A stretch of DNA of 64,000 bases, from the NCBI RefSeq assembly GCF_029360665.1, contig NZ_JARDUB010000002.1, forward strand, positions 186,001 to 250,000, in the 5' to 3' direction. This DNA comes from Eudoraea chungangensis (GTDB lineage: Bacteria > Bacteroidota > Bacteroidia > Flavobacteriales > Flavobacteriaceae). Below, piece by piece: positions 44,581 to 55,500 of this stretch. The position numbers were made by a program, and so were the translations under genes. Each line of letters begins with the position of its first letter. Within the stretch, counting starts at the first letter, position 1. The notes beneath the pieces were generated by a model. It saw only the letters and a list, made by a program, of their open reading frames with translations. It ran no database searches and was not told where the DNA came from.

Positions 44581-46998
44581 ATGTTGAGAGATTTACTTAG
44601 GGGTTTGGGAGTATTTTGCTTTGTAGGTCTCGGCTTTGTATACGGACAGGCCGAAGAATATCTCCTGCGGTTTGAAGTCTTGGCAGAAGAAACAGGCCTG
44701 CCCTTGGAAAATGCCCAAATTTATATTACCCCTTGCGAATGTGGAGGGGTTACAAATTCTGATGGGAATCTGGCTATGATGTTACCAGTAGGAGACTATC
44801 AGATTAGTACCATATATATAGGTTTCAAGACCGATATAAAAAATATTTCCCTTACTCAAAATACGGTCTTAAAAATAAATTTGTCCGAAGAGAATGAACA
44901 ACTTTCTGAAGTTGTTGTAGAGGCCAAAAGACTTGTTGAGACTTTGGAAACTCCTCAGATGGGTGTCTTGCAAGTTACTTCTAAAGAGATTAAAAAAATT
45001 CCCGTTGCCCTTGGTGAAATGGATGTACTTCGCAGTATTACCTTATTGCCAGGGGTTAATAATGCAGGGGAAATTAGTAATGGAATTTCCGTTAGGGGAG
45101 GTTCTTTAGATCAGAACCTTATTTTATACGACTATGCCCCGGTTTATAATCCAACCCATTTGTTTGGTTTGTTTTCTGTATTTACCCCCGATGTTGTTTC
45201 TACAGTAGACTTATACCGTGCTAATATTCCAGCCAGATATGGGGGGAGGACAACTTCCGTATTAGACGTTAAGGTTAAAAATCCCTATGTAGATAAACTA
45301 AAACTCTCTGGGGGAATTGGACTTGTTTCTAGCCGCTTGGCAATTGAGACTCCAATAATCAAGGACAAACTTATGGTAAACGCAGCAGGAAGAATAGGGT
45401 TCACTGATTTCCTATTGCCAATTGTTTCCAAACGCTTGAAAGATACCAAGGCCAATTTTTATGATGCAACTGTAAAATTACTTTATTTACCAACTAGGAG
45501 TGATCAAATTTCGTTTACAGGCTTTATCAGCAAGGATTTTTACCAGCTAGACCTCATTACCCAGGTGGAAAATATAAACGCCTCAAGTAATCAGTACGAT
45601 TTTAGAACATTAAATGGAACGCTTAATTGGACGCATTCCTTTAAGAATGATTTTAACTTGAGAACCTTACTTATAAGCACTAATTATACCCCAAAGACGC
45701 TTTTTCCGGAAGTAGACAATTCAAATAAAATAACTTTTTCATCCCAAATAAAATACTTGAGTTTTATATCCGAACTTTCCAAAAGAGTAGATGAAAAACT
45801 GGATTATTATGGGGGGGTTCAAATTAATCGGTACACTATTGATCCCGGTCTATTAGATCCTGGTTCCGGCAATAGTATTAACCCTGTAGATTTGGAGGAC
45901 GAAACAAGCTATGAGTTTTCTGGTTTCGGTAACGTTAATTATAATCCATGGGAAAAATTCTTTCTGTCGGCCGGACTTCGATTAAACCACTTTGTTTTTG
46001 TTGGGCCGTATACCCAAGCTACTTTTGATGAGAATAGCGGGGCGGTAATCGATACCAAAATTTTTGGCAAAGGAGATGCTGTGAAAACATATAACAGTCT
46101 GGAACCAAGACTGGGTGCTACCTATCTCCTAGGCGATAAAACTTCCATAAAAGGGAGCTATGCCCGTCTCACTCAATTTCTTCAAAACATATATAATTCT
46201 ACAACTCCTTTGCCTACCTCACGATGGAAAACTTCTGATCCAAATATTAAGCCGCAAACCAGCGATGCATTTGGTCTGGGCTTGTATCACAATTTTAACG
46301 AGGGCGCAATTGAAATGAGTATAGAAGGCTACTATAGGATTTCTGAGAATAATCTTACCTATAAACCGGGGGCAGACTTCTTCCTGGAAGAGTTTATTGA
46401 AAGAGATGTGGTACAAGGCGAAGGAAAGGCTTATGGAGTTGAAATTGGATTTCGAAAACCCAAAGGGAGAATTAACGGTTGGTTTAATTATACCCTTTCC
46501 AGAAGTTTATTGCGTTCGAATAATGAAAAACTTGCTGATAGAGTAAATAATAACCAGTGGTATCCTTCCGATTTTGACCGGCCTCATGTATTTAATAGCA
46601 CGGTAAATTTTGAAGGTAATAAAAACCACATAGTAAGCCTCAACTTTACGGCGCAGAGTGGCAGACCCTATACAGTTGCAAATAATGTATTTCCTCTTGA
46701 AGGAATAAATATTCCAATCTTCTTGGAACGCAATAACGCAAGGCTAAGAACGTATCATCGCTTAGATTTTTCTTGGACTATCAAGTATCACGAAAGACAA
46801 AGAAGCCGGTGGTTGGGAGATTGGACGTTTACGATTTATAATGTATACGCCAGACGAAATCCATTTAACCTCTATTATGGACAAAGAAATGGCGGGGAGG
46901 ATGGCGATGTTTTTGGGGATAGTCCGTTAGGAAGTTACGAACTATCGGTTCTGAATAGCCCACTTTTTTCCGTGACCTATAATTTTGTCTTTCAATAA
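44581..46998 (+). CDS. TonB-dependent outer-membrane receptor
   Basis: An 805-residue protein. The signal peptide (to about residue 23) is followed by a carboxypeptidase-regulatory-like domain (to about 105), the plug (VLRSITLLPGVNNAGEISNG near 150, with VRGGSLDQNLILYD) and a 22-strand barrel ending in the aromatic YNFVFQ. It imports a ligand across the outer membrane using TonB/ExbBD energy. It is paired with the DUF4249 lipoprotein. Confidence 0.88.
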   Translation: MLRDLLRGLGVFCFVGLGFVYGQAEEYLLRFEVLAEETGLPLENAQIYITPCECGGVTNSDGNLAMMLPVGDYQISTIYIGFKTDIKNISLTQNTVLKINLSEENEQLSEVVVEAKRLVETLETPQMGVLQVTSKEIKKIPVALGEMDVLRSITLLPGVNNAGEISNGISVRGGSLDQNLILYDYAPVYNPTHLFGLFSVFTPDVVSTVDLYRANIPARYGGRTTSVLDVKVKNPYVDKLKLSGGIGLVSSRLAIETPIIKDKLMVNAAGRIGFTDFLLPIVSKRLKDTKANFYDATVKLLYLPTRSDQISFTGFISKDFYQLDLITQVENINASSNQYDFRTLNGTLNWTHSFKNDFNLRTLLISTNYTPKTLFPEVDNSNKITFSSQIKYLSFISELSKRVDEKLDYYGGVQINRYTIDPGLLDPGSGNSINPVDLEDETSYEFSGFGNVNYNPWEKFFLSAGLRLNHFVFVGPYTQATFDENSGAVIDTKIFGKGDAVKTYNSLEPRLGATYLLGDKTSIKGSYARLTQFLQNIYNSTTPLPTSRWKTSDPNIKPQTSDAFGLGLYHNFNEGAIEMSIEGYYRISENNLTYKPGADFFLEEFIERDVVQGEGKAYGVEIGFRKPKGRINGWFNYTLSRSLLRSNNEKLADRVNNNQWYPSDFDRPHVFNSTVNFEGNKNHIVSLNFTAQSGRPYTVANNVFPLEGINIPIFLERNNARLRTYHRLDFSWTIKYHERQRSRWLGDWTFTIYNVYARRNPFNLYYGQRNGGEDGDVFGDSPLGSYELSVLNSPLFSVTYNFVFQ

Positions 46999-47030
46999 AC
47001 AAAGCAAGAATAAGAACTAAAGCACTAAAA

Positions 47031-49865
47031 TTAATGAGCCTCCAACCAGTTTTGCCCAACACCCATATCTACAACAAGTGGAACTTTTAATTCATAAGCA
47101 TTTTCCATTTCTGTTTTAATTAGCTTTTTTAATTCTTCCAGTTCTGGTTTAAAAACATCAAAAACAAGTTCATCATGAACTTGAAGTAACATCTTTGTCT
47201 TATAACTACCTACCGCTAGCTTCTCATGTATATTTATCATAGCTATTTTGATAATGTCGGCAGCACTTCCCTGAATTGGAGCATTAACTGCATTTCTTTC
47301 TGCAGCGCCCCGCACTACGGCATTTCCAGCGTTAATATCTTTTAAATAACGCCTCCTGCCCAAAACGGTTTCTACATATCCATTTTCTCTGGCAAAATTT
47401 ATTTGCTCTCCTATATAGGTTTTAAGTTTTGGATATGTTTCGTAATAAGTATCTATTAATTCTTTTGCCTCCGTTCGGTTTAGATCGGTCTGATTGCTGA
47501 GCCCAAATGCAGAAACCCCATATATAATTCCAAAATTTACGGTTTTAGCATTTCCTCTCTGCGCACGAGTAACCTCATCCAAAGCCACCTTAAATACTTT
47601 TGAGGCAGTCGATGTATGAATATCTTCGCCATTTTTAAAAGCATCTATCATAGTAGTCTCTTCACTTAATGAAGCGATTATCCGTAGTTCAATTTGTGAA
47701 TAATCCGCTGCGAGTAATACATAGTCCTTGTTTCTAGGTATAAAGGCCTTGCGAATTTCTCTGCCGCGTTCCGTTCGGATAGGGATATTTTGCAGGTTAG
47801 GATTATTACTACTCAGTCTTCCCGTAGCTGCAACCGTTTGCATATAATCTGTATGCACTCTTCCTGTTTTTTGGTCTACTTGGGCTGGTAGCGCATCTAC
47901 ATAAGTGTTTTTAAGCTTGGTGAGTCCTCTAAATTCCAAAACACTTTTTATTATATCGTGTTCTTTGGCAAGGTAAGACAGTACGTCCTCTGCAGTTGAA
48001 TATTGCCCTGTCTTTGTTTTCTTTGGTTTTGCGACAAGCTTTAGTTTATCAAAAAGTATTTCTCCTAATTGTTTTGGAGAAGCAATGTTAAATTCTTCTC
48101 CAGCTTCTTTGTAAATTTTACTCTCTAGATTCCTAATGTCATTTTCCAGATGTGTCGAGAGGTCTTGAAGGAAACCCTTATCTAAATTAATTCCTTCTAA
48201 TTCCATTGCAGCTAAAACTTTTAAAAGAGGAATCTCAATGTCTTGAAACAAAATTTGCGTATGCGCCTCATTTAGTTCCTTGGTAAAATGTTCTGCAAGT
48301 TGAAAAGTAATGTCGGCATCTTCTACCGCATATTCGGTCTGCTTGTCTATGGCAACCTCTCGCATGCTTAGCTGATTTTTACCTTTTTTTCCTATAAGTT
48401 CGGTAATGGAAATAGGGGTGTAGTTTAGGTATGTTTCGGAGAGGACATCCATATTGTGCCGCATATCCGGATTAATTAAATAATGAGCCAGCATTGTATC
48501 AAAAAGCTTCCCTTTTACCGTTACTTTATACTTATCTAAAACTTTGATGTCGTATTTAAGATTTTGCCCAATTTTACCTATATTCTCTGCTTCAAAAAAG
48601 GGTCGAAGTTCCTCTATAAGTATTTGGGCTTCTTCTCTTTTCTCTGGAAAAGGAATGTAGAATCCCTTTGCAGCTTCCCAAGAGAATGCTATGCCCACGA
48701 GTTCGGCTTCTAAGGAGTTGAGAGAAGTGGTCTCAGTATCAAAACACACTTGTTTCTGGAGCATGAGTTTTTGCAGAAAAAGTTTTAAGCCCATTCCAGC
48801 ATTAACCGTTTGATATACATGTGGCACATCTTTAATGGTTTTTCTACTGGTAAATTCTTTAAGGGTAGCAGAAGAATTTCCATCATTACCAAATAAAGAA
48901 AATTGCCCACCTCCCGCTAAGTCCGATTTCGGACTTACTTTTTTAGCTGGTGTTTCTTCTTGTTGAACTGCCTTAGTATCCACGGAGAACAATTTTAGAA
49001 ATTGATCTTTTAACCTTCTAAATTCTAATTCTTCAAATATTTCCTGAACCTTGTCTCCATCCGGAACAGAGAGTTCGTAATCTTTAGCATCGAAGGTAAC
49101 ATCGCAGCTAATGCAAATGGTTGCTAATTTTTTAGAAAGTATTCCTAATTCGGCATTTTCAATTACTTTTTCCTTCATCTTGCCTTTTAGCTTATCTGTA
49201 TTGGCCAAAAGACCTTCAAGCGAGCCGTATTCTGCAATAAACTTTTTTGCAGTTTTATCTCCGACCCCTGGAAGCCCGGGGATGTTGTCACTTGCATCTC
49301 CCATCATCCCTAAATAATCTATGACCTGATCAGGTGTTTCCACTCCAAAACGGCTTTGGATTTCGGGTATGCCCCATATTTCTATGCCATTACCCATTCT
49401 GGCAGGCTTGTACATAAATATATTTTCAGAAACCAATTGCCCAAAATCTTTATCTGGGGTAACCATGTACACCTTATAACCCTCTTTTTCTGCCTGCTTT
49501 GCTAGGGTGCCAATTATATCATCTGCTTCCAGCCCTGAAACTTCAATTACTGGGATATGCATTGCCTTGAGAATATCCTGAATAAATGGGACCGCTACCT
49601 TAATTCCATCCGGTGTTTCATCTCGATTGGCCTTGTAATCTGCGTACAATTCTGTCCGCTCTGCACTGCCATCCTTATCAAAACAAACAGCTAAATGATC
49701 TGGCTTTTCTCGTCTAATAACATCAAATAGAGAGTTCATAAACCCCATAATGGCTGAGGTATCCATGCCTTTTGAATTTATCCTTGGATTTTTAATAAAG
49801 GCGTAATACCCTCTAAAAATTAGAGCATATGCATCTAATAAAAAAAGTCTTTTCTGATCGGCCAT
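47031..49865 (-). CDS. polA: DNA polymerase I
   Basis: A 944-residue protein from MADQKRLF. It has an N-terminal 5'-3' exonuclease (about 1-300), a 3'-5' proofreading domain with an intact DTETT motif (VCFDTETTSL near 390) and the polymerase domain with motif A DYSQIELR, motif B RGNAKTVNFGIIYG and motif C QVHDELVFDV. All three activities therefore appear functional. CAAAACTA at 49887-49894 is a -7-like element on this strand. The gene is monocistronic. Confidence 0.96.
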   Translation of the reverse strand: MADQKRLFLLDAYALIFRGYYAFIKNPRINSKGMDTSAIMGFMNSLFDVIRREKPDHLAVCFDKDGSAERTELYADYKANRDETPDGIKVAVPFIQDILKAMHIPVIEVSGLEADDIIGTLAKQAEKEGYKVYMVTPDKDFGQLVSENIFMYKPARMGNGIEIWGIPEIQSRFGVETPDQVIDYLGMMGDASDNIPGLPGVGDKTAKKFIAEYGSLEGLLANTDKLKGKMKEKVIENAELGILSKKLATICISCDVTFDAKDYELSVPDGDKVQEIFEELEFRRLKDQFLKLFSVDTKAVQQEETPAKKVSPKSDLAGGGQFSLFGNDGNSSATLKEFTSRKTIKDVPHVYQTVNAGMGLKLFLQKLMLQKQVCFDTETTSLNSLEAELVGIAFSWEAAKGFYIPFPEKREEAQILIEELRPFFEAENIGKIGQNLKYDIKVLDKYKVTVKGKLFDTMLAHYLINPDMRHNMDVLSETYLNYTPISITELIGKKGKNQLSMREVAIDKQTEYAVEDADITFQLAEHFTKELNEAHTQILFQDIEIPLLKVLAAMELEGINLDKGFLQDLSTHLENDIRNLESKIYKEAGEEFNIASPKQLGEILFDKLKLVAKPKKTKTGQYSTAEDVLSYLAKEHDIIKSVLEFRGLTKLKNTYVDALPAQVDQKTGRVHTDYMQTVAATGRLSSNNPNLQNIPIRTERGREIRKAFIPRNKDYVLLAADYSQIELRIIASLSEETTMIDAFKNGEDIHTSTASKVFKVALDEVTRAQRGNAKTVNFGIIYGVSAFGLSNQTDLNRTEAKELIDTYYETYPKLKTYIGEQINFARENGYVETVLGRRRYLKDINAGNAVVRGAAERNAVNAPIQGSAADIIKIAMINIHEKLAVGSYKTKMLLQVHDELVFDVFKPELEELKKLIKTEMENAYELKVPLVVDMGVGQNWLEAH

Positions 49866-50099
49866 AACTTTAGTTTTGTAGAATATCAAAACTACAAAGT
49901 TTATGTTGTCTAAACGAAAATTTTAAACTCAAAAAGTCCTAGCCAGTTAAAAACGAAGCCATTTTTTAACTAGGTGTTTTCATGATTGGTCCGCCCTAAA
50001 CAAAAAGACTGTAAATTAAAGGGCACACAAAAAAGTTTATGACGAATTATGAAGTTCTTGTTCAGAGGTTCTTTAATTTTAATGTTTTAAAAAGATCAA

Positions 50100-50837
50100 A
50101 TGATAGTAGAAGTTTGCGCGAACTCTATTGAATCTGCCTTAAATGCTCAAAATGCAGGAGCAGATCGGATTGAGCTCTGTATGGAATTGGGTGTGGGAGG
50201 GGTAACACCTTCTTATGGACTAATAAAACAGGTTTTAGAGGACCTGAACATTCCGGTTCATGTGCTTATACGCCCCAGAAGCGGAGATTTTACTTATTCC
50301 AATAAGGAATTCCAGATTATGCAAGACGATATAATGCAGTGCCTGGATTTGGGAGTCACAGGAATAGTTTCCGGGGTGCTGACGCATCAGTTTAAAATTG
50401 ATCTAAAACGAACTGCCTTGTTGGTAGAATTAACCAAGCCCAGGCATTTTACCTTTCACAGAGCTTTCGATTGGATTTCTGAACCTAAAAAGGCTATAAG
50501 AGAACTGCAAAATATTGGTGTAAATACAATTCTGACTTCGGGTCAGAAGGTTACCGCACTAGCTGGAATGGATGACTTAAAATCTTGGAATACCTATGCC
50601 ACTCATTGCTCCATAATGCCAGGAAGTGGTGTTAATCTAAAAAATATTCAAATCTTTAAGGAGAATGGCTTTGACGCGATACATCTTTCTGGGTCTAAAT
50701 GGAGAAAGACCCTGTCTTCTAAACCACCTATAACTATGAACAATGCCAAGTTTTTAAGTGATGATAGTATTGCCGTGTCAGATCTAGATCTTTTAAAAGA
50801 GGTTGTAGATATCGTTAAAAATGATTTAAACAGCTAA
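50100..50837 (+). CDS. cutC: CutC-family protein
   Basis: A 245-residue TIM-barrel. EVCANSIESALNAQNAGADRIELC is the characteristic N-terminal block, and HVLIRPRSGDFTYS and FHRAFDW are further CutC signatures. The family was first linked to copper homeostasis, but the role is uncertain and an enzymatic function is suspected. It is followed by the metallophosphoesterase after 40 bases. Confidence 0.9.
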   Translation: MIVEVCANSIESALNAQNAGADRIELCMELGVGGVTPSYGLIKQVLEDLNIPVHVLIRPRSGDFTYSNKEFQIMQDDIMQCLDLGVTGIVSGVLTHQFKIDLKRTALLVELTKPRHFTFHRAFDWISEPKKAIRELQNIGVNTILTSGQKVTALAGMDDLKSWNTYATHCSIMPGSGVNLKNIQIFKENGFDAIHLSGSKWRKTLSSKPPITMNNAKFLSDDSIAVSDLDLLKEVVDIVKNDLNS

Positions 50838-50877
50838 GCTCTATTTTTTTAAAGGATATATTTGTAAAAAAGGATCT

Positions 50878-52107
50878 ATGGTTCGTTGGATAATATTCAC
50901 TCTTATTTATGTTATATTAAGTTTTTATACCATTCAGGCCTTAAAGACAGCTTCTAGATTTCCATGGGTTTACTACCTGTTTATAGGAATTTCTCTGCTG
51001 GTATTATCTAATTTTATATTTCAATTTACTTGGGGAGACGATACAGGAAGAGTCTTAAACCGGCCTAAAAGTTATGCCTTTGGCTTTTTGATAGCTGTAC
51101 TCACCTTTAACATTATTACCATATTCTTTTTGTTTTCAGAAGATATATTTCGGTTTATAAGCGGTTCTTATCAAAGATTTTTTGGTGGCTCCAAAGAATT
51201 TAGTTTGCCTGAACGAAGAAGATTTTTAAGTATTCTGGCTTTAGGGATTGCATCTGTTCCATTTGGGGCATTGCTCTATGGGATGTATAAGGGAAAATAT
51301 GATTTTCGGGTTCTGAGATACGACATGGAGTTCGAAGACTTACCCTCTTCCTTTGATGGCTATCAAATAACACAGATTTCGGATGTCCATAGTGGCAGTT
51401 TTGATAATGAAGAAAAGATACGTTATGCAATTGATTTAATAAATAAGCAGAAAAGTAATATCCTTTTTTTTACCGGAGACATGGTTAATAATAAAGCAGA
51501 GGAAATGAGACCATGGACTGCTATTTTTTCAGAACTAAGGGCGGAGGATGGTAAGTATTCTATATTGGGGAATCACGACTATGGAGACTATATTAGTTGG
51601 AGGACGGAAGAAGAGAAGATGGCCAATTTGGACGAATTAAAAGAAATGCAAAGGGAAATGGGATTTGACTTGTTACTAAACGAAAGTAGGTATCTCAAAA
51701 AAGGAGGCGATAAGATAGCGTTGGTTGGGGTTGAAAATTGGGGAAGAGGCGGTTTTAAAAAGGCAGGAGATCTAAAAAAAGCAGCAAAAGCAATTGATAA
51801 AAATGATTTTAAAATATTATTAAGCCATGATCCTTCGCATTGGGAAGACGTCGTAATTCATGATGACTACCATTATCAACTTACACTAAGCGGACATACA
51901 CATGGCATGCAATTTGGAATTGAGATTCCAGGATGGATAAAATGGAGCCCCGTGAAATGGCGATATAAATACTGGGCGGGTATCTATGAAGAGTTGGGGC
52001 AGTATATTAACGTAAACAGAGGGTTTGGTTTTATCGGTTACCCGGGGAGAGTAGGTATTTGGCCGGAAATAACAGTGATTACGCTTAAAAAGAAAGATTT
52101 AACGTGA
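50878..52107 (+). CDS. Membrane-anchored metallophosphoesterase
   Basis: A 409-residue protein. Four N-terminal helices (to about residue 135) precede a calcineurin-like phosphoesterase domain with intact metal ligands: Asp169/His171 in SDVHSG, GDMVN (200-204), GNHD (231-234), LLSHDP and SGHTHGMQFG. Family members cleave UDP-sugar-lipids or cyclic nucleotides, so the substrate is open. The catalytic domain probably faces the periplasm. Confidence 0.85.
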   Translation: MVRWIIFTLIYVILSFYTIQALKTASRFPWVYYLFIGISLLVLSNFIFQFTWGDDTGRVLNRPKSYAFGFLIAVLTFNIITIFFLFSEDIFRFISGSYQRFFGGSKEFSLPERRRFLSILALGIASVPFGALLYGMYKGKYDFRVLRYDMEFEDLPSSFDGYQITQISDVHSGSFDNEEKIRYAIDLINKQKSNILFFTGDMVNNKAEEMRPWTAIFSELRAEDGKYSILGNHDYGDYISWRTEEEKMANLDELKEMQREMGFDLLLNESRYLKKGGDKIALVGVENWGRGGFKKAGDLKKAAKAIDKNDFKILLSHDPSHWEDVVIHDDYHYQLTLSGHTHGMQFGIEIPGWIKWSPVKWRYKYWAGIYEELGQYINVNRGFGFIGYPGRVGIWPEITVITLKKKDLT

Positions 52108-52167
52108 TTTTAACGATTCCTCGGCAGGCAAAAAAGCCTTCTCAAATTTTATTTTAACATTTTTTCA

Positions 52168-52175
52168 TACATTTG
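52168..52175 (+). promoter_or_regulatory. Putative promoter -7 element
   Basis: TACATTTG fits TAnnTTTG and lies 23 bases before the thioredoxin-fold ATG. No -33 TTTG is seen at 19 bases. Confidence 0.35.
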
Positions 52176-52198
52176 GTTGGTAATCCAATGTGCTATAT

Positions 52199-52495
52199 AT
52201 GTCTAAATTTGGCGAACTAATCGATTTAAGCGTTCCGGTTTTACTTGACTTCTATGCGGAATGGAATGAACAGTCAACTTCTATGCATCCTGTTCTTAGA
52301 GATGTAGCCGCTGCTCTTGGCGATAAGGGAAAGGTTATAAAGATAGATGTGGATAAGAACAAAGAGTTATCGCAGGCTTTAAGAATAAAAGGTTTGCCCA
52401 CCCTTATGATCTACAAAAAAGGAGAAATGGTATGGAGGCAAAGTGGCGAGCAAGATGCTAATACCCTTATAGGAATCTTAAACGAATACTTGTAG
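52199..52495 (+). CDS. Thioredoxin-fold protein lacking both active-site cysteines
   Basis: A 98-residue protein started at ATG 52199 (a GTG at 52190 is also in frame). The thioredoxin layout is complete: PVLLDFYAEW, a helix, VIKIDVDKNKELS, GLPTLMIYKKGE with the cis-proline. But the WCGPC site reads WNEQS (residues 22-26), so both redox cysteines are replaced. It cannot act as a disulfide reductase and more likely binds a partner or acts as a chaperone. The replacement is clear; a role is inference. Confidence 0.8.
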   Translation: MSKFGELIDLSVPVLLDFYAEWNEQSTSMHPVLRDVAAALGDKGKVIKIDVDKNKELSQALRIKGLPTLMIYKKGEMVWRQSGEQDANTLIGILNEYL

Positions 52496-52574
52496 TATTC
52501 CTCTATTCCCGGAATCTTTAAAAAACCCTAATGGCAGAGAGTAATAGACCCTCTCAGGCTGATATCCAAATCTT

Positions 52575-55500
52575 CTATTCCACAGGAACCGTATCAGAAT
52601 CAATAGTGCTATTAATTGTATTGCTGTCCTTTAAATCAGGATTGGTCTCCGGTACTTCTATAGCATCTTCTAGTCCATTATCCCGGTAGAAGTGACTAAA
52701 CCGCTCTATATGCTCATTAAATAATAGGGTTTCTTTTTCTGCCATTTCTCTATCATCGTTGTCAATAAGGATATCAATGATTCTGCGATAGGCTTCCATG
52801 TCACCAATAATATCTTCTATATGGTCGTATTGTTCATCTAAAGGTATTCCAGAATAGTAGGTCAGACGATCTTGGTAAATGCTTTTTAATTTGGTGTAAA
52901 GATCTCTGGCTTCTTGAGTTTCTCCTACCTTGTAATAGCCATCTACAAAAGGTTCTACAAAAGCGTAGAACGAAAAATATTCTACTGGTAAATTAGTCAT
53001 GGCAATACCGATGATGTCTTTTGCTTTTTCAATCTTATTTTCATTGATAAGCGCCTCCATTAATCTGGCTAGGTTACCTCTGTAGGCCAATCCCTGAGAT
53101 CTGGTTTGCGGGTCATGATAAATCTTTGAACTACCTGAATTTCCCCAGTCCCATCCAGTCACTACATCATACATCAAGTCTGTATCTATTCTTCCCATTT
53201 CAAAAGGACTTCGATTTTCGGTTTTAATAGGAACCAATTTATAGGCTAACCCATCTAATTGTAAATAGTCCTTCATCCAAATGTACTCGGCCTTGTCAAA
53301 ACTTCCTCCAGAAAAATATAAGGGTCGTTCCCAATTATTATTCGCTAACAAATCTAGCATCATAATACGGTTTTTGGGTAAGGCGCTTTTGGGCAGATCG
53401 ATATCAATATAATCTACAATTAGTGCACTGTCTTTTTCCTTTACCAAACCACTTGCCAAAACATTTTCCTTGTTTACAGGGACTCTAATTTTATTGGTTG
53501 GGTAATAGACTAGATCTAAGGTGCTTTCCGAATATTCACTTAAATCTGCTCCCTGCTTTTCAAGAATATATTTAAATTTAGTTTGGGGTTTATTACTACC
53601 AACCCAATTCATAAAATCTTTAATGTTCCAGCGCTTTTCTTCTAGTCCGGGCAACCCCTGGTAGTAGATAACATCTCGATTCCCGTAACGATAGAGTTCG
53701 TGCGTAAGCTGGGATGGTATGGGATCACTTTTATACGCTTTACGCTTCATTTGATCTACATACCAATCCGTTGCGAAAAGGCTGGTGCATATAATTCGAA
53801 CGTCGGTACGGTAATTCTCAATCTCTTGAGCATACCAAAGGGGAAAAGTATCATTGTCGCCAATAGTAAAGAGAATTGCTCCCACATCTTCCTGGCAGGT
53901 ATCCAAATAGGCTTTAGCACTAGCTCTTGCTGTGTACCTGTTGGAACGGTCATGATCATCCCAGTTTTGAAAGGCCATTACCCCGGGCACCGCAAGAAGG
54001 CAAACCACGAGCACCAATGGAGCTAAAATTTTGGGTTTTAGTAGGCGTTTAAATTCTTCAAATAAACCGTAAACTCCAAGACCAATCCATATGGCAAAGA
54101 CATAAAATGAACCAACTAAGGAGTAATCCCTTTCTCTTGGTTGAAAAATGGAAGGATTGGTATAAAACTGAATGGCTAATCCGGTAAAAACAAAGAACAC
54201 AAAGAGCGCCCAAAATTGCTTGGGATCTTTAGTTAGCTGAAACACCAATCCAATTATTCCTAAAATTAACGGAAGGAAGAAATAGGTGTTTCGCCCTTTA
54301 TTATCCAGCATATCTTTGGGTAAATTGTCTTGACTACCAAGTCTAAGACTATCGATAAACCCTATCCCGCTGAGCCATTCACCATTGCCATTATACCTGC
54401 CTTGTACGTCGTCTTGTTTCCCAACAAAGTTCCACATAAAATAGCGCCAATACATATAGCCAAATTGGAATTGTACCATGTATTTAATGTTTTCCCAGAC
54501 CGTCGGAGGCTCTACTTCGATATAATCGCTGAACTGCCTTAAAAAACTAATATACTGACCCTCATCTATCTCGCCATTCGCAAGTCCAGAACGAACTTGA
54601 GCGACTGCTTTTCTGAGCTCTTCATTTGATGACTTCATTCGAAAACGCAAGGGGCCAAAATACTTCATATAGTTTTCAGCATTTTGGTCACTCCACATTC
54701 TTGGAAGTATGCCACGATGTTTCTCATTGGGCCCTTGCATGGCATTTTTATATTTATTTACAATGATATACTTCCCTAAAGTATGGTCTTGTTCGTACTT
54801 AGGTTTATCATCTTTCTCGGCTCCGGGCGGGGCAAAGGCATCGGAATAGTAGGTGCCGTAAATTGGACTATCAACTCCTGGGTACTGTTCTCTATTATAA
54901 TAGGCCAGAAGAGCTCGGGCGTCTGCAGGATTATTCTCATTAACTACCACGTTGGCATTTGCCCTTATGGGAAGCATCAGCCAAGAGGAAAACCCTAAAA
55001 ATAAAAACATAGCACATAATACTACTGTATTTGCAATCCTATAATCGTTTTTCTTGGTATAGCGAAGCCCGTAGTAAAACGCTCCAATAAAAATGAAAAG
55101 CATGATAACAGAACCTGAATTAAAAGGTAGTCCTACACTGTTAATAAAGAAAACTTCAGCCCAACCAAACAACTTTAGAACGTAGGTCAAAGAGAATTTA
55201 TAAACCAACATTAGTATTGCCACAACTGAAATATTGGCTATAAGAAAGTTCTTTACTGTAGTAGTTTTATATTTCTTAAAATAATACAACAGGCCAATAG
55301 TGGGTATTGTCAAAAACCCCATAAACTGAATTCCAAAGGTAAGTCCCACTACAAAGGAAATAAGTATTATCCATTTATTTCCTCGTGGCTTGTCTAATTC
55401 ATCTGTCCACTTTAAGCCTAGCCAGAGAAGCAGGGCCATAATAAAACTGGCCATTGCGTAAACTTCGGTTTCTACTGCATTAAACCAAAAACTATCCGAG

